Shown piece after piece: positions 8,899 through 17,006 of a stretch of 64,000 nt of DNA; the stretch's first letter is position 1, and each line of letters starts with the position of its first letter. The notes below the pieces were generated by a model that did no database searches, was not told where the DNA came from, and saw nothing but the letters and a program-made list of their open reading frames with translations. The stretch is from DASUBV01 sp036501025. Its GTDB lineage: Bacteria > Actinomycetota > Actinomycetes > Streptosporangiales > Streptosporangiaceae. Made by a program: the position numbers and the translations under genes. The stretch lies in NCBI GenBank assembly GCA_036501025.1, contig DASYBB010000065.1:1-64000 (forward strand), given 5' to 3'.

Positions 8899-8904
8899 TA
8901 CGCT
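8899..8904 (+). promoter_or_regulatory. Candidate -10 for SRPBCC gene
   Basis: TACGCT ends 7 nt before the ATG at 8912, so initiation would fall at the start codon. A GGAGG at 8894-8898 is also present but is too far (13 nt) for ideal ribosome binding, so both leadered and leaderless translation are possible. Confidence 0.4.
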
Positions 8905-8911
8905 CCGAGTC

Positions 8912-9397
8912 ATGGCGGACAGGACCAGCTCGAGTATCACGGTCGCGGCGCCCAGGGCGGTCGTCATGGGCGTGATAGCTGACTTCGCCGCGTACCCCGA
9001 CTGGGCCACCGGCGTCCGGTCCGCCGAGATCCTCGAGAGCGATGCCGACGGCCGTCCCGCCGTGGTGCGCTTCGAGCTGGATGCCGGCGTCATCAAGGAC
9101 CGGTACACGCTGGCGTACCGGTGGGACGATGACGCCGCGGTCCGGTGGGACCTGTCGCAGCCGGGCTCGATGATCTCCGAGATGTCCGGCGGCTACCTGC
9201 TCGCCGGTGACGGTGGAGGGACCAAAGTTACCTATGAGCTGGCTGTGGGACTGCGAGTGCCGATGATCGGGATACTGAAGCGCCGGGCCGAGAAGACCAT
9301 CGTGGAGACGGCCCTGAAGGGCCTGCGCTCGCGCTCCGAATCCGCGTCCGCCGGCGGCCCCCGCCCCGGCTCAGCCACGGGCGGCAGCCATGACTGA
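8912..9397 (+). CDS. SRPBCC family (polyketide cyclase/lipid-transport fold) protein
   Basis: A 161-residue START/Bet v1-like protein: MADRTSSSITVAAPRAVVM is the usual first strand, followed by ADFAAYPDW and a C-terminal helix (LKRRAEKTIVETALKGL). These proteins form a cavity for hydrophobic ligands, but the ligand and role are unknown. It follows the phosphoesterase and overlaps the next gene by 8 bp (ATGACTGA), so the two are probably co-translated. The last 20 residues are a Gly/Pro/Ala tail like those seen in other genes here. Confidence 0.85.
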   Translation: MADRTSSSITVAAPRAVVMGVIADFAAYPDWATGVRSAEILESDADGRPAVVRFELDAGVIKDRYTLAYRWDDDAAVRWDLSQPGSMISEMSGGYLLAGDGGGTKVTYELAVGLRVPMIGILKRRAEKTIVETALKGLRSRSESASAGGPRPGSATGGSHD

Positions 9398-10889
9398 CCC
9401 GACCACCCCGGACCCGGTCCCCGACCCGGCCCCGGAGCCGGACCCGGCCAGCGCGCCCGACCCGACGCCGGCGCCGGACGCCGCCAGCGCGCCGGACACG
9501 GACCCCGCGGCCGGCGCGATGCCGGAAGCGGACGCCGCCGCGAGGGAGGAAGCCCCCGAGACGGAGGCAGCCCTGGAGACCGACGCGGTACCGCCGGATG
9601 CAGTGCCGGCCGACGCGGTGCCGCCGCACGCAGTGCCGGCTGATGCAGTGCCGGCTGACGCGGTGCCGCCGCAGGCAGCGTCAGCTGACGCAGCGCCAGT
9701 TGACGCAGCGCCAGCGGACGAAGCACCGGTGAACGAAGCGTCGGCGGCGGAGACAGCGCCAGCCCCCGAGTCCGCGGCCCGCCCCGCTACCCCGCCTGCC
9801 CCCGACCTGCCGCCCCCGCCCCGTGACGGCGCGGCCCGGCGCGGCCCGGCCCGGCCCGCGGCGGCCCGGAACGGCGCGGCCCGGCGCGGCGCGGCCCGGA
9901 ACGGCTCCGTCCAGGACGGCCCGTGGGCGGTCGCAGCCGCCGAGTCGGCGGCCGAGTCGGCCGACCCGCAGCGGCCTGCCGCGCCGCCGGCCCCGGCTGC
10001 CGGGCAGCACGCCGCGTCCGGGACGGGATGGCCCGATCCCGCCCCCGCACGGCCCGATTCCGCGTCCGGCACCGGCGCGACGGCCGGCGCTGATCACCTG
10101 GCGGCTAGCGAGGAGGCGCTGACCGGGACGGTCACGCCCGCCGGCGGGCGCCGCGCCGGCGACCGCCGCGCCGGTGCCCGCCGCCCCGCGGACCGCCGCG
10201 GCGCGGGATCGGCCGATCCCTGGAGCGCCGCCACCGATCCGATCGGTTCCGCGCCAGGCGAAGTGTCCGGCGGGCGCCAGCCCGAGGACAGCCGCCCGGA
10301 AGCCGGGCAGCAGCCCGGCGATGGCGCCGCCACCCGCACGCCGGCCCCGCGGTGGGACGCCGGCCCGATTGGCGAACGCGACACCATCCGGTCCGTGCCC
10401 GCCCGGCGGCCGGCCGCGCGCCGCCCCGAGCCCCGGCGCCCGGCGCCGGGCACCGACCTGCTGGGCGACCTGCAGCGCTGGCTCATCCGGTCGGGCACCC
10501 GGAGCATGCGCCACCAGATCGAGGGCCAGGTGCGCCGGACCCTGGGCGGCGGGCGCCGCACGGAGCCGGCGGATGCGTGGGGGACGGCGACGACCGAGCC
10601 CCCGCCCCATCTCGGTGACTCGCCGGAATGCGCCTGGTGCCCGATCTGCCGGGCCGCGCGGCGGATGCGCGAGTCCGGCCCGGACCTGGGCTCGCAGATC
10701 TCCGGCGCATCCGATGTGGTGGCCTCGGCCGTTCAGGATGCCATCGTGGCGGTCGACGCGATATTCTCGCGGCCCGCCTCGGCTCCCGGGTCGCGGCGGC
10801 CAGCGGATGGGTCACCCGATTCCGGCCCCGCCGACTCCGCTGGCGACGCAGCGGAGAGGGGCTCAGATGAGCCTGGCGATAGGGGTTGA
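9390..10889 (+). CDS. Ala/Pro-rich protein with conserved zinc-motif C-terminus (DUF5304-like)
   Basis: A 499-residue protein with two parts. Residues 1 to about 350 are low complexity: Pro/Asp/Ala runs, a pentapeptide-like repeat ADAVP near 65-105, Ala/Arg-rich stretches near 145-165, and more Arg/Pro-rich sequence. The last 120 residues are conserved: a helical segment LLGDLQRWLIRSGTRSM, then CAWCPICRAARRMRESGP with a CxxCPxC metal-binding look, then a helix SDVVASAVQDAIVAVDAI. That C-terminus matches a streptomycete family found next to the glucokinase gene, which I recall as DUF5304. Function unknown. It overlaps the SRPBCC stop upstream and the ROK kinase start downstream by 23 bp. Confidence 0.7.
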   Translation: MTDPTTPDPVPDPAPEPDPASAPDPTPAPDAASAPDTDPAAGAMPEADAAAREEAPETEAALETDAVPPDAVPADAVPPHAVPADAVPADAVPPQAASADAAPVDAAPADEAPVNEASAAETAPAPESAARPATPPAPDLPPPPRDGAARRGPARPAAARNGAARRGAARNGSVQDGPWAVAAAESAAESADPQRPAAPPAPAAGQHAASGTGWPDPAPARPDSASGTGATAGADHLAASEEALTGTVTPAGGRRAGDRRAGARRPADRRGAGSADPWSAATDPIGSAPGEVSGGRQPEDSRPEAGQQPGDGAATRTPAPRWDAGPIGERDTIRSVPARRPAARRPEPRRPAPGTDLLGDLQRWLIRSGTRSMRHQIEGQVRRTLGGGRRTEPADAWGTATTEPPPHLGDSPECAWCPICRAARRMRESGPDLGSQISGASDVVASAVQDAIVAVDAIFSRPASAPGSRRPADGSPDSGPADSAGDAAERGSDEPGDRG

Positions 10890-11811
10890 TGTCGGCGGCA
10901 CCAAGGTCGCCGCGGGCGTCGTAGACCCGGCCGGAAAGATCATCGAGCGGGTCAGGCGGCCCACCCCGGCCGCCAGCCCGGCCGGGACCGAGCAGGTCAT
11001 CGTCGAGGTCGTCAATGAGCTGCGGGAACGGCACGACGTCTCCGCGGTCGGCATCGGCGCCGCGGGCTTCGTCGACGAGACCCGGTCGGTCGTCATGTTC
11101 GCGCCGAACCTGGCGTGGCGGGACGAGCCGGTCAAGAAGCGGGTCGAGGACCGCCTGGGCTGCCCGGTCCTGGTCGAGAACGACGCGAACGCGGCCGCCT
11201 GGGCCGAGGTCCGGTTCGGCGCCGCGCAAGATCAGGACCAGGTGGTGCTGATCGCGGTCGGCACCGGCATCGGCGCCGGCCTGGTGCTGGACGGCCGGCT
11301 GTACCGGGGCCGGTGGGGCGCGGCCGGCGAGCCCGGGCATTACCGGGTGGTGCCGGCGGGCCGGCTGTGCGGCTGCGGGAACCGGGGCTGCTGGGAGCAG
11401 TATGTGAGCGGCAATGCCCTGGTCGCCGAGGCCCGTGAGTTCGCGCGGCGCACGCCCGGAGCGGCGGCCCGGCTGCTCCAGCTCGGCGGCGGGAGCGTCG
11501 AGGGCATCGACGGGCCGACGGTGACTCGCGCGGCCCTGGAAGGCGACGCCGCGGCCATCCGCTGCTTCGAGATCGCCGGGCACTGGCTCGGGACCGGCCT
11601 GGCCGACCTGGCCGCGATCCTCGACCCCGGCTGCTTCGTGATCGGCGGCGGCGTGTCCGAGGCCGGGGACCTGCTGCTCGGCCCGGCCCGGCTGGCGTTC
11701 GCCGACGGCCTGACCGGCGGTGCCTACCGCCCCCTGGCAGAGATCAGGATCGCGCGGCTCGGCCCGGACGCGGGCCTGATCGGCGCCGCTGACCTCGCTC
11801 GCTGCGGCTGA
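10867..11811 (+). CDS. ROK-family glucokinase
   Basis: Phosphorylates glucose to glucose-6-phosphate; in streptomycetes the orthologous enzyme also mediates carbon catabolite repression. The 314-residue protein shows the ATP-binding motif DVGGTK near residue 8, catalytic ENDANAAAWAE near 100, GAGLVLDG, the ROK histidine in GEPGHYRVVP and the zinc motif CGCGNRGCWEQY. The ATG at 10867 begins MSLAIGVDVGG, the usual start. It lies inside the 3' end of the preceding gene, indicating coupled expression. Its stop is 1 nt from that of the convergent next gene. Confidence 0.9.
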   Translation: MSLAIGVDVGGTKVAAGVVDPAGKIIERVRRPTPAASPAGTEQVIVEVVNELRERHDVSAVGIGAAGFVDETRSVVMFAPNLAWRDEPVKKRVEDRLGCPVLVENDANAAAWAEVRFGAAQDQDQVVLIAVGTGIGAGLVLDGRLYRGRWGAAGEPGHYRVVPAGRLCGCGNRGCWEQYVSGNALVAEAREFARRTPGAAARLLQLGGGSVEGIDGPTVTRAALEGDAAAIRCFEIAGHWLGTGLADLAAILDPGCFVIGGGVSEAGDLLLGPARLAFADGLTGGAYRPLAEIRIARLGPDAGLIGAADLARCG

Positions 11812-11812
11812 G

Positions 11813-12892
11813 CTAGACGACCGCTCCGTCATCGTCGTCGTCGCGCGGCCGGTCGCTCATGCGCAGGAACAAGGTCACCCCGCCGCCGATGAACGCGACG
11901 ATGGCCAGCAGAGCGCCCCAGTCGGAGATGTCCCCGAGCAGGGATGCCACCACCAGGTAGAGCGGCCCGCCCAGCAGCCCGGCCCAGGCGCCCTTGGCGA
12001 TGGGATCCAGCTGGGGGAGCGGCTCGGGCGGCGGCGGGACGTACCGGCCGTCCTCGGCCGTGTCGTCGCCGGCGGGCGCGGGCTGCGGCACGGCCCGCCG
12101 GACGATCCGCGCCCGGTCGCCCGTGAAGCCCCCGGCGTGCCGCCCGCCGCTGCGCGGCCGGTCCGCCTGCGGGGCCTCCGGCGGTCCCGTGTCTTCCGTT
12201 TCCTCAGTGCCCGTGGCGCCATTGCCCTGGCCGTTGTAGGAAGGGCCTGGCCCGGACGGGTGACCACCCAGCGGATCGCCGGGAAAGAAGTCCGGCCCGA
12301 AAGGATCGGGACCGAGCAGCCCGGCGCCGCCCGCGCTGGCGTCAGCCGGGCCGCTGCCGCCGTCCGGGCGCCGCACCGGCCCTGGACGTCCCGCCAGGTC
12401 AGCCGGTCCCGCCAGGTCAGCCGGCCCGGTCAGGTCAGCCGGTCCCCGCAACCTGGGCGGTCCGGCCAGGTCAGCCGGTCCCGGCAGGCCGCGCGGCTCG
12501 GCCAGGTCGGGTGACCCGGCCAGGCCTGCCAGGTCGGCGGGCCCGGATAGTCCCGATGGTCCGGTAAGCCCCGATGGCCCGGCGAGTCCCGATGGCCCCG
12601 GCGGTCCGGACGGTCCCGGGAGGCTCGCGGGCCCGGGCCGGGCCGCGGGCCCGGGACGGCCCGGCTGCGGGGGGCGGCCCGCGGGACCGGGCCGGCCGGC
12701 GGACCCGCCCTGATCCCGGCCGCCGGCCCTGTCCCGCTCGGGCAGCGGGCGTCCGGCCGGGTCGGTGAGGTCCTCGCGGGCCGGCCACGGCGGCGGCGCA
12801 GCGGTGGTATCTACCGGCAGGTCAAAGCTCGCCACAAGGTCGCGCCAGGCTGCTTCCTCGCCGCTGATGTCGCCATCCCCGTTTCCGCCCAC
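11813..12892 (-). CDS. Membrane protein with collagen-like Gly-Pro repeats
   Basis: A 359-residue protein of unknown function. The conserved N-terminus reads SGEEAAWRDLVASFDLPVD. Residues about 50-205 are Gly/Pro-rich with collagen-like triplets (GPSGPPGPSGLAGPSGL) and a six-residue repeat GPADLA. Then come an acidic segment, RPRSGGRHAGGF, and two hydrophobic helices near the C-terminus (AGLLGGPLYLVVASLL and WGALLAIVAFIGGGVTLFL), followed by an acidic DDDDD tail. Streptomycete relatives share the N-terminus and paired helices without the long repeat, as I recall. GTG at 12892 with AGGGA 8 nt upstream fits a start coupled to the hydrolase, whose stop is 4 bp upstream. Confidence 0.7.
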   Translation of the reverse strand: MGGNGDGDISGEEAAWRDLVASFDLPVDTTAAPPPWPAREDLTDPAGRPLPERDRAGGRDQGGSAGRPGPAGRPPQPGRPGPAARPGPASLPGPSGPPGPSGLAGPSGLTGPSGLSGPADLAGLAGSPDLAEPRGLPGPADLAGPPRLRGPADLTGPADLAGPADLAGRPGPVRRPDGGSGPADASAGGAGLLGPDPFGPDFFPGDPLGGHPSGPGPSYNGQGNGATGTEETEDTGPPEAPQADRPRSGGRHAGGFTGDRARIVRRAVPQPAPAGDDTAEDGRYVPPPPEPLPQLDPIAKGAWAGLLGGPLYLVVASLLGDISDWGALLAIVAFIGGGVTLFLRMSDRPRDDDDDGAVV

Positions 12893-12896
12893 TACC

Positions 12897-13667
12897 TCAT
12901 TCCCTGTCCGAATCCTGGCCCGCGCGGCTGTGCGCTCGGACGAACTCCAGGCTCCCAGTGAAGATGACCCCAGCGTCATTGTCCAGGGTCGCAACGTGAT
13001 AGCTGTCGGCGAGGTCGCGAACCTCCAGCTGGCCGTCAGAAAGCGCGCTGCGGAGCACCTTCAGGCTGGCCGGCCCGACGACGTGATCGACGGTGCTCCG
13101 GTAGACCAGCACCGGCTGGGTCAGGTCACCCAGGTGCTCGCGGGTCACCCGCCACAGGCCGGGGAGCGTGGCCGCGGCCTTGACCGGAACCCGGTCGTAC
13201 CCGCCCTCGCTGATCCCGTCCTTCTTGATGTCGTTGGTCACCCCCGCCAGCGAGGGAACGACCAGCTTCAGCAGCGGCGCGAGCAGGAACATCTTGGTGT
13301 CGGCCGCGACGGACGGGTTCACGAGCACCAGGCCGCTGACGGCTGGGCCGTGCAGCTCGGCCAGGCGCAGGGCCAGGCAGCCGCCCATGGACAGCCCCAT
13401 GATGAAGATCTCGTCCGACCAGCTGCGCAGTTCCTCGAACGCCCGGTTGACCTCAGCGAACCAGTCTTCCCAGCGCGTCCGCGCCATTTCCGGCCAGGTC
13501 GTGCCATGTCCGGGCAACCGGGGCAGCGACACGCTGAGCCCGGCCTCGGAGAGGTAGTCCGCCCACGGCCGCAGCGACTGCGGGCTGCCAGTGAAGCCGT
13601 GGCACAGCAGCACGCCGGTCCTGCCGCCCTCGTGCCGGAACGCCTCGGCACCGGGCATCAACGGCAT
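12897..13667 (-). CDS. Alpha/beta hydrolase, carboxylesterase/monoacylglycerol-lipase type
   Basis: A 256-residue esterase-type hydrolase. The oxyanion region HGFTGSP is near residue 27, the nucleophile elbow is GLSMGG (Ser in GxSxG), the acid is in STVDHVVG and the catalytic His in DSYHVATLD. The order and length match the Est30/monoacylglycerol-lipase group; the substrate is probably a short or medium acyl ester. The ATG at 13667 (MPLMPGAEAF) has GAGGA about 9 nt upstream; a second ATG is three codons later. It is divergent from the PlsC acyltransferase and in an operon with the collagen-like protein, which suggests lipid metabolism. Confidence 0.85.
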   Translation of the reverse strand: MPLMPGAEAFRHEGGRTGVLLCHGFTGSPQSLRPWADYLSEAGLSVSLPRLPGHGTTWPEMARTRWEDWFAEVNRAFEELRSWSDEIFIMGLSMGGCLALRLAELHGPAVSGLVLVNPSVAADTKMFLLAPLLKLVVPSLAGVTNDIKKDGISEGGYDRVPVKAAATLPGLWRVTREHLGDLTQPVLVYRSTVDHVVGPASLKVLRSALSDGQLEVRDLADSYHVATLDNDAGVIFTGSLEFVRAHSRAGQDSDRE

Positions 13668-13844
13668 GGCAGTGGTCCTCTGGTCCTCTCGGCGGGCGCT
13701 GCACGTTACCACCCGATCGTCCCATGCCGGGCGCTTAACGCGGCAGTGCGCGGCCGGCCGAACCGCGCGCCCGCGGGCGCACGCGGCGGTAATCAGGTCC
13801 GGCGCGCCGGACCATGTTCGCCGGGGCCGGTGCCGTGCGAACAT

Positions 13845-14768
13845 ATGACCGTGTTCTACTGGGTGGTCAAGGCCGTGCTCTGGCCCTTCCTGCGGGTCAT
13901 CTTCCGGCCGTGGGCTGAGGGCACCGAGAACGTGCCCAGGGAGGGCCCGGCCGTCCTGGCCAGCAACCACCTTTCCTTCTCGGACCATTTCTTCGCGCCG
14001 TTGCCGCTGCCGCGCAAGGTCGTGTTCCTGGCCAAGGCGGAATACTTCACCAGGAGCGGCCTCAAGGGCCTGTTCAGCAAGGCGTTCTTCAGCGGCATGG
14101 GCCAGATTCCCGTCGACCGCGCCGGCGGCGAGGCCAGCGAGCGGGCGCTGCGGACCGGCCTGCGCGTGCTGGCGGCCGGCGAGCTGCTCGGCATCTACCC
14201 CGAGGGCACCAGGACGCCCGACGGCCGGCTCTACCGGGGCAAGACCGGCGTGGCCCGGCTGGCGCTGGAGAGCCGCGCCCCGGTGATCCCGACCGCCATG
14301 ATCGGCGGCTTCGAGTTCCAGCCGCCGGGCAAGATCGCGCCGCGGCTGCGCATCCGGCCCGGCGTGCGGTTCGGCCAGCCGCTGGACTTCTCGCGCTACT
14401 ACGGCCTGGAGGACGACCACGTCGTGCTGCGGGCCGTGACCGACGAGATCATGTACGAGCTCATGAAGCTGTCCGGCCAGGAGTACGTCGACCAGTACGC
14501 GCAGCGCGGCAAGTCCCACCACATCCGCAAAAGCCACGCCGCCGGCCCGGCTGCCCCGGCCGCCCCCGCGCCGCCGTCGTCCCCGGCCGCGAACGGCGCC
14601 CTGCCGCTGTCCGTGACCGACGCCCGGGGCGCCCCGTCCGACGCCCGGCCCGCCCCATCCGGCCCGGACGCCCCGCCGACCCCAGGCGCCCCGCCCGCTC
14701 CGGACGCCAACGGCACGGATACCCCCGCTGAGCCCGCCCCGACCGATCCAACCCGACGGCCGTCATGA
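13845..14768 (+). CDS. 1-acyl-sn-glycerol-3-phosphate acyltransferase (PlsC family)
   Basis: Acylates lysophosphatidate or a related acceptor in phospholipid synthesis. The 307-residue protein has an N-terminal hydrophobic helix (VFYWVVKAVLWPFLRVIF), the catalytic HxxxxD as NHLSFSD, the FSGMGQIPVDR acceptor region and YPEGTRT (EGTR motif). The last 80 residues are a Pro/Ala/Asp-rich disordered tail absent from typical PlsC. The ATG at 13845 gives MTVFYWVVK, the usual start for this actinobacterial subgroup. Its stop lies within a large hairpin. Confidence 0.88.
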   Translation: MTVFYWVVKAVLWPFLRVIFRPWAEGTENVPREGPAVLASNHLSFSDHFFAPLPLPRKVVFLAKAEYFTRSGLKGLFSKAFFSGMGQIPVDRAGGEASERALRTGLRVLAAGELLGIYPEGTRTPDGRLYRGKTGVARLALESRAPVIPTAMIGGFEFQPPGKIAPRLRIRPGVRFGQPLDFSRYYGLEDDHVVLRAVTDEIMYELMKLSGQEYVDQYAQRGKSHHIRKSHAAGPAAPAAPAPPSSPAANGALPLSVTDARGAPSDARPAPSGPDAPPTPGAPPAPDANGTDTPAEPAPTDPTRRPS

Positions 14769-14819
14769 TCATGGGAGGATTGCTCACCGCAGAAGGTGAG
14801 TAGCCTTCCCACGATCATG
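14764..14819. repeat. Long imperfect inverted repeat after plsC
   Basis: Two 25-nt arms (14764-14788 and 14795-14819) beginning CATGATCATGGGAGG are complementary at 20 positions, with three further pairs possible as G-U in RNA, around the 6-nt loop GCAGAA. It covers the plsC stop codon. It may be a terminator, but it is longer and less GC-rich than others in the window and has no T-run. Confidence 0.6.
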
Positions 14820-14967
14820 CGGAACCGGCTGGCTGTCCGCCGCGGGGCCGCGTCAGGAGGAGTCCGGTGGGACCAATGGGGTTCAGGCGACGTGAGCCAT
14901 CTATGAGGTCATCCGGCCGCCGCCCGCCGGAGCCGGCGCTGCCGGCGGCCGGTGCCAGGCTGGGCTC

Positions 14968-15933
14968 ATGGTGACCCGGGACCGGAGCGGCCGGCCCGCG
15001 CCGGAGCGGCTCGCGGCCAGCCAGTACGGCGTGATTACCCGGGCCGAGGCCGGCCAGTGCGGGCTGACGCCCCGGATGGTCGAGCACCGGATCCGGCCCG
15101 GCGGGCCGTGGCAGCGCCTGCTGCCCGGCGTCTACCTGACCCAGACCGGGGAGCCGGGCCGTGAGCAGCTGCTCATGGCCGCCCTGTGCCATGCGGGCGA
15201 GGGCTCCATGGTCACCGGGCTGGCGGCACTGCGCCGGCACGGCGTCAGCGTGCCCGAGACCGAGGTGGTGGACGTCCTCGTGCCGCACGCGCGGCGCCGG
15301 TCGAGCCGCGAGTTCGTGGTGGTGCACCGGACGACCCGGATGCCGGCGACGCCCTGGGCGGACGGCCCTATCACGTACGCGCCGCCGGCCCGGGCGGTCG
15401 CCGACGCCGTGCCGACAATGAGCCGGCTCGACGACGTCCGCGCCGTCGCGGCCGGAACCGTCCAGAGGGGACTGTGCACCGTTGCCGACCTGGCCGCCGA
15501 GCTGGCGCTGGGACCGCGCCGGGACGCCGGGCGGCTGCGGGGGGTGCTGGCCGAGGTGGCGGACGGGATCCGGTCGCCGGCCGAGGCCGACTTACGGAGC
15601 CTGATCCGGCGCGGCGGCTTACCGGCACCGCTGTTCAATGCGCGGCTGCACCGGGGCCAGCAGCTGCTGGCCGTGCCGGACGCGTGGTGGCCGGCCCGCT
15701 CCGCCCGGCGAGCTGATCCGCCGGTCGCGGCCCGCGCCGGTCCGCTCCAGCGCGCGGGACCTGCTACCGTGCGATCGGCCGGCCCGCTGGAGTGCCGGCC
15801 AGCCCCCTCCCGCGCCGCCGCGGGCCGCGCGATGCCGCGCGCCGGCCCGACGTTCACCGCGCGGTCGCTGCGGGGCACTAGTCTGTCGGGCGAGCAAGCG
15901 CAACAGGGAGAGTCATGCGAGTTGGGGTCCTGA
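14968..15933 (+). pseudogene. AbiEi-antitoxin-like protein, 3' end eroded
   Basis: The first 245 residues look like an actinobacterial AbiEi-antitoxin/DUF559-like family: an N-terminal winged-helix-like stretch (ASQYGVITRAEAGQCGLTP), WQRLLPGVYLTQTG, and a middle section ending LHRGQQLLAVPDAWWP. In the relatives I remember, DAWWP is followed by a nuclease-fold strand with EVDS and W-H-L motifs. Here it changes to Arg/Ala/Pro-rich sequence and runs 19 bp into pfkA. The family C-terminus is missing, so I read it as truncated or frameshifted at about 15700. CAGGCT 6 nt before the ATG could be a -10. No toxin partner is adjacent. Confidence 0.55.
15879..15884 (+). promoter_or_regulatory. Candidate -10 for pfkA
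   Basis: TAGTCT lies about 30 nt upstream of the pfkA ATG and would give a short leader containing the GGGAG ribosome-binding site. No good -35 is visible. Confidence 0.4.
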
Positions 15934-16955
15934 CCGGCGGCGGAGACTGCCCCGGCCTGAATGCGGTGATCCGCGCTGTCGTGCGGACGGGAGCGGCTGA
16001 GCACGGCTTCGAGTTCATCGGGTTCCGTGACGGCTGGCGGGGTCCCCTCGAGGGCGACACCATGGTCCTCGACGTCCAGGCCGTCCGCGGCATCCTGCCG
16101 CTCGGCGGCACGATCCTCGGCTCGTCGCGGACGAACCCGCTCGGCGAGGCGGCCTCGGCGGGCGGCCAGTCCGGCCTGGACCGGATCAAGGAGAACATGG
16201 CCAGCCTCGGGGTCGACGCCCTCGTGGTGATCGGCGGCGAGGACACCCTGGGCGTGGCCAGCAGGCTGTACGCCGCCGGCGTCAACGTCGTGGGCGTGCC
16301 CAAGACCATTGACAACGACCTCGGCGCCACCGACTACACGTTCGGCTTCGACACGGCGGTCAACATCGCCATGGAGGCGATCGACCGGCTGCACACCACG
16401 GCCGAGAGCCATCACCGGGCGCTCATCGTCGAGGTGATGGGCCGCAGCGCCGGCTGGATCGCGCTGCACGCCGGCATCGCCGGCGGCGCCAACGTGATCC
16501 TCATCCCGGAGAAGCCGTTCGACATCGAGCAGGTCTGCGCGTACGTCGAGCACCGGTTCCAGACCCGGTACGCCCCGATCGTGGTGGTGGCCGAGGGCGC
16601 GCACCCGAAGAGCTCGGACGAGATCGCCGACGCGAAGGTCGACGCGTTCGGCCACGCCCGGCTCGGGGGCGTGGGCCAGATGCTGGCCGACGAGATCGAG
16701 CAGCGGACCGGCAAGGAGGCCCGCTGCACCGTGCTCGGTCACATCCAGCGCGGCGGCACCCCGACCGCGTTCGACCGGGTGCTGGCCACGCGCTTCGGCG
16801 TGCACGCGATCCGCGCCGTCGCCGACGGCGCCTTCGGCGTGATGGTCGCGCTGCGCGGGACCAGCATCGACCGGGTGCCGCTGGCCCAGGCGACAAGCCA
16901 GCTCAAGCTCGTCCCCGAGGACCGCTACGCCGAGGCCGAGGTCTTCTTCGGCTGA
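15915..16955 (+). CDS. pfkA: 6-phosphofructokinase, residues of pyrophosphate-dependent type
   Basis: Phosphorylates fructose-6-phosphate at C1 in glycolysis. The 346-residue protein starts MRVGVLTGGGDCPGLNAVIR and has the substrate motif PKTIDND, EVMGRSAGWIALHAG and GHIQRGGTPTAFDR, as in actinobacterial Pfk. At the position of E. coli Gly104 it has Asp110 (GGED, not GGEG), and at Gly124 it has Lys130. Asp plus Lys is the combination associated with pyrophosphate-dependent enzymes, whereas actinobacterial ATP enzymes keep Gly at the first site. The phosphoryl donor may therefore be PPi and the enzyme reversible. The start has GGGAG 6 nt upstream. Confidence 0.9.
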   Translation: MRVGVLTGGGDCPGLNAVIRAVVRTGAAEHGFEFIGFRDGWRGPLEGDTMVLDVQAVRGILPLGGTILGSSRTNPLGEAASAGGQSGLDRIKENMASLGVDALVVIGGEDTLGVASRLYAAGVNVVGVPKTIDNDLGATDYTFGFDTAVNIAMEAIDRLHTTAESHHRALIVEVMGRSAGWIALHAGIAGGANVILIPEKPFDIEQVCAYVEHRFQTRYAPIVVVAEGAHPKSSDEIADAKVDAFGHARLGGVGQMLADEIEQRTGKEARCTVLGHIQRGGTPTAFDRVLATRFGVHAIRAVADGAFGVMVALRGTSIDRVPLAQATSQLKLVPEDRYAEAEVFFG

Positions 16956-17006
16956 CCGCAGGCCGGCTGACCGGAGGCCGGCTGACCGGCGCGCGGGCAG
17001 CCGCCG

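Noticed and set aside
12340..12700. Regularly spaced GC-rich repeats resembling a CRISPR array
   Set aside because: Units are short, contiguous, in-frame and encode Gly-Pro repeats of a protein; there are no unique spacers and no cas genes.
16951..16995. Triple repeat of GGCTGACCGGAGGCC after pfkA as an attachment site
   Set aside because: Units are imperfect, short and not linked to an integrase or tRNA; likely local duplication.
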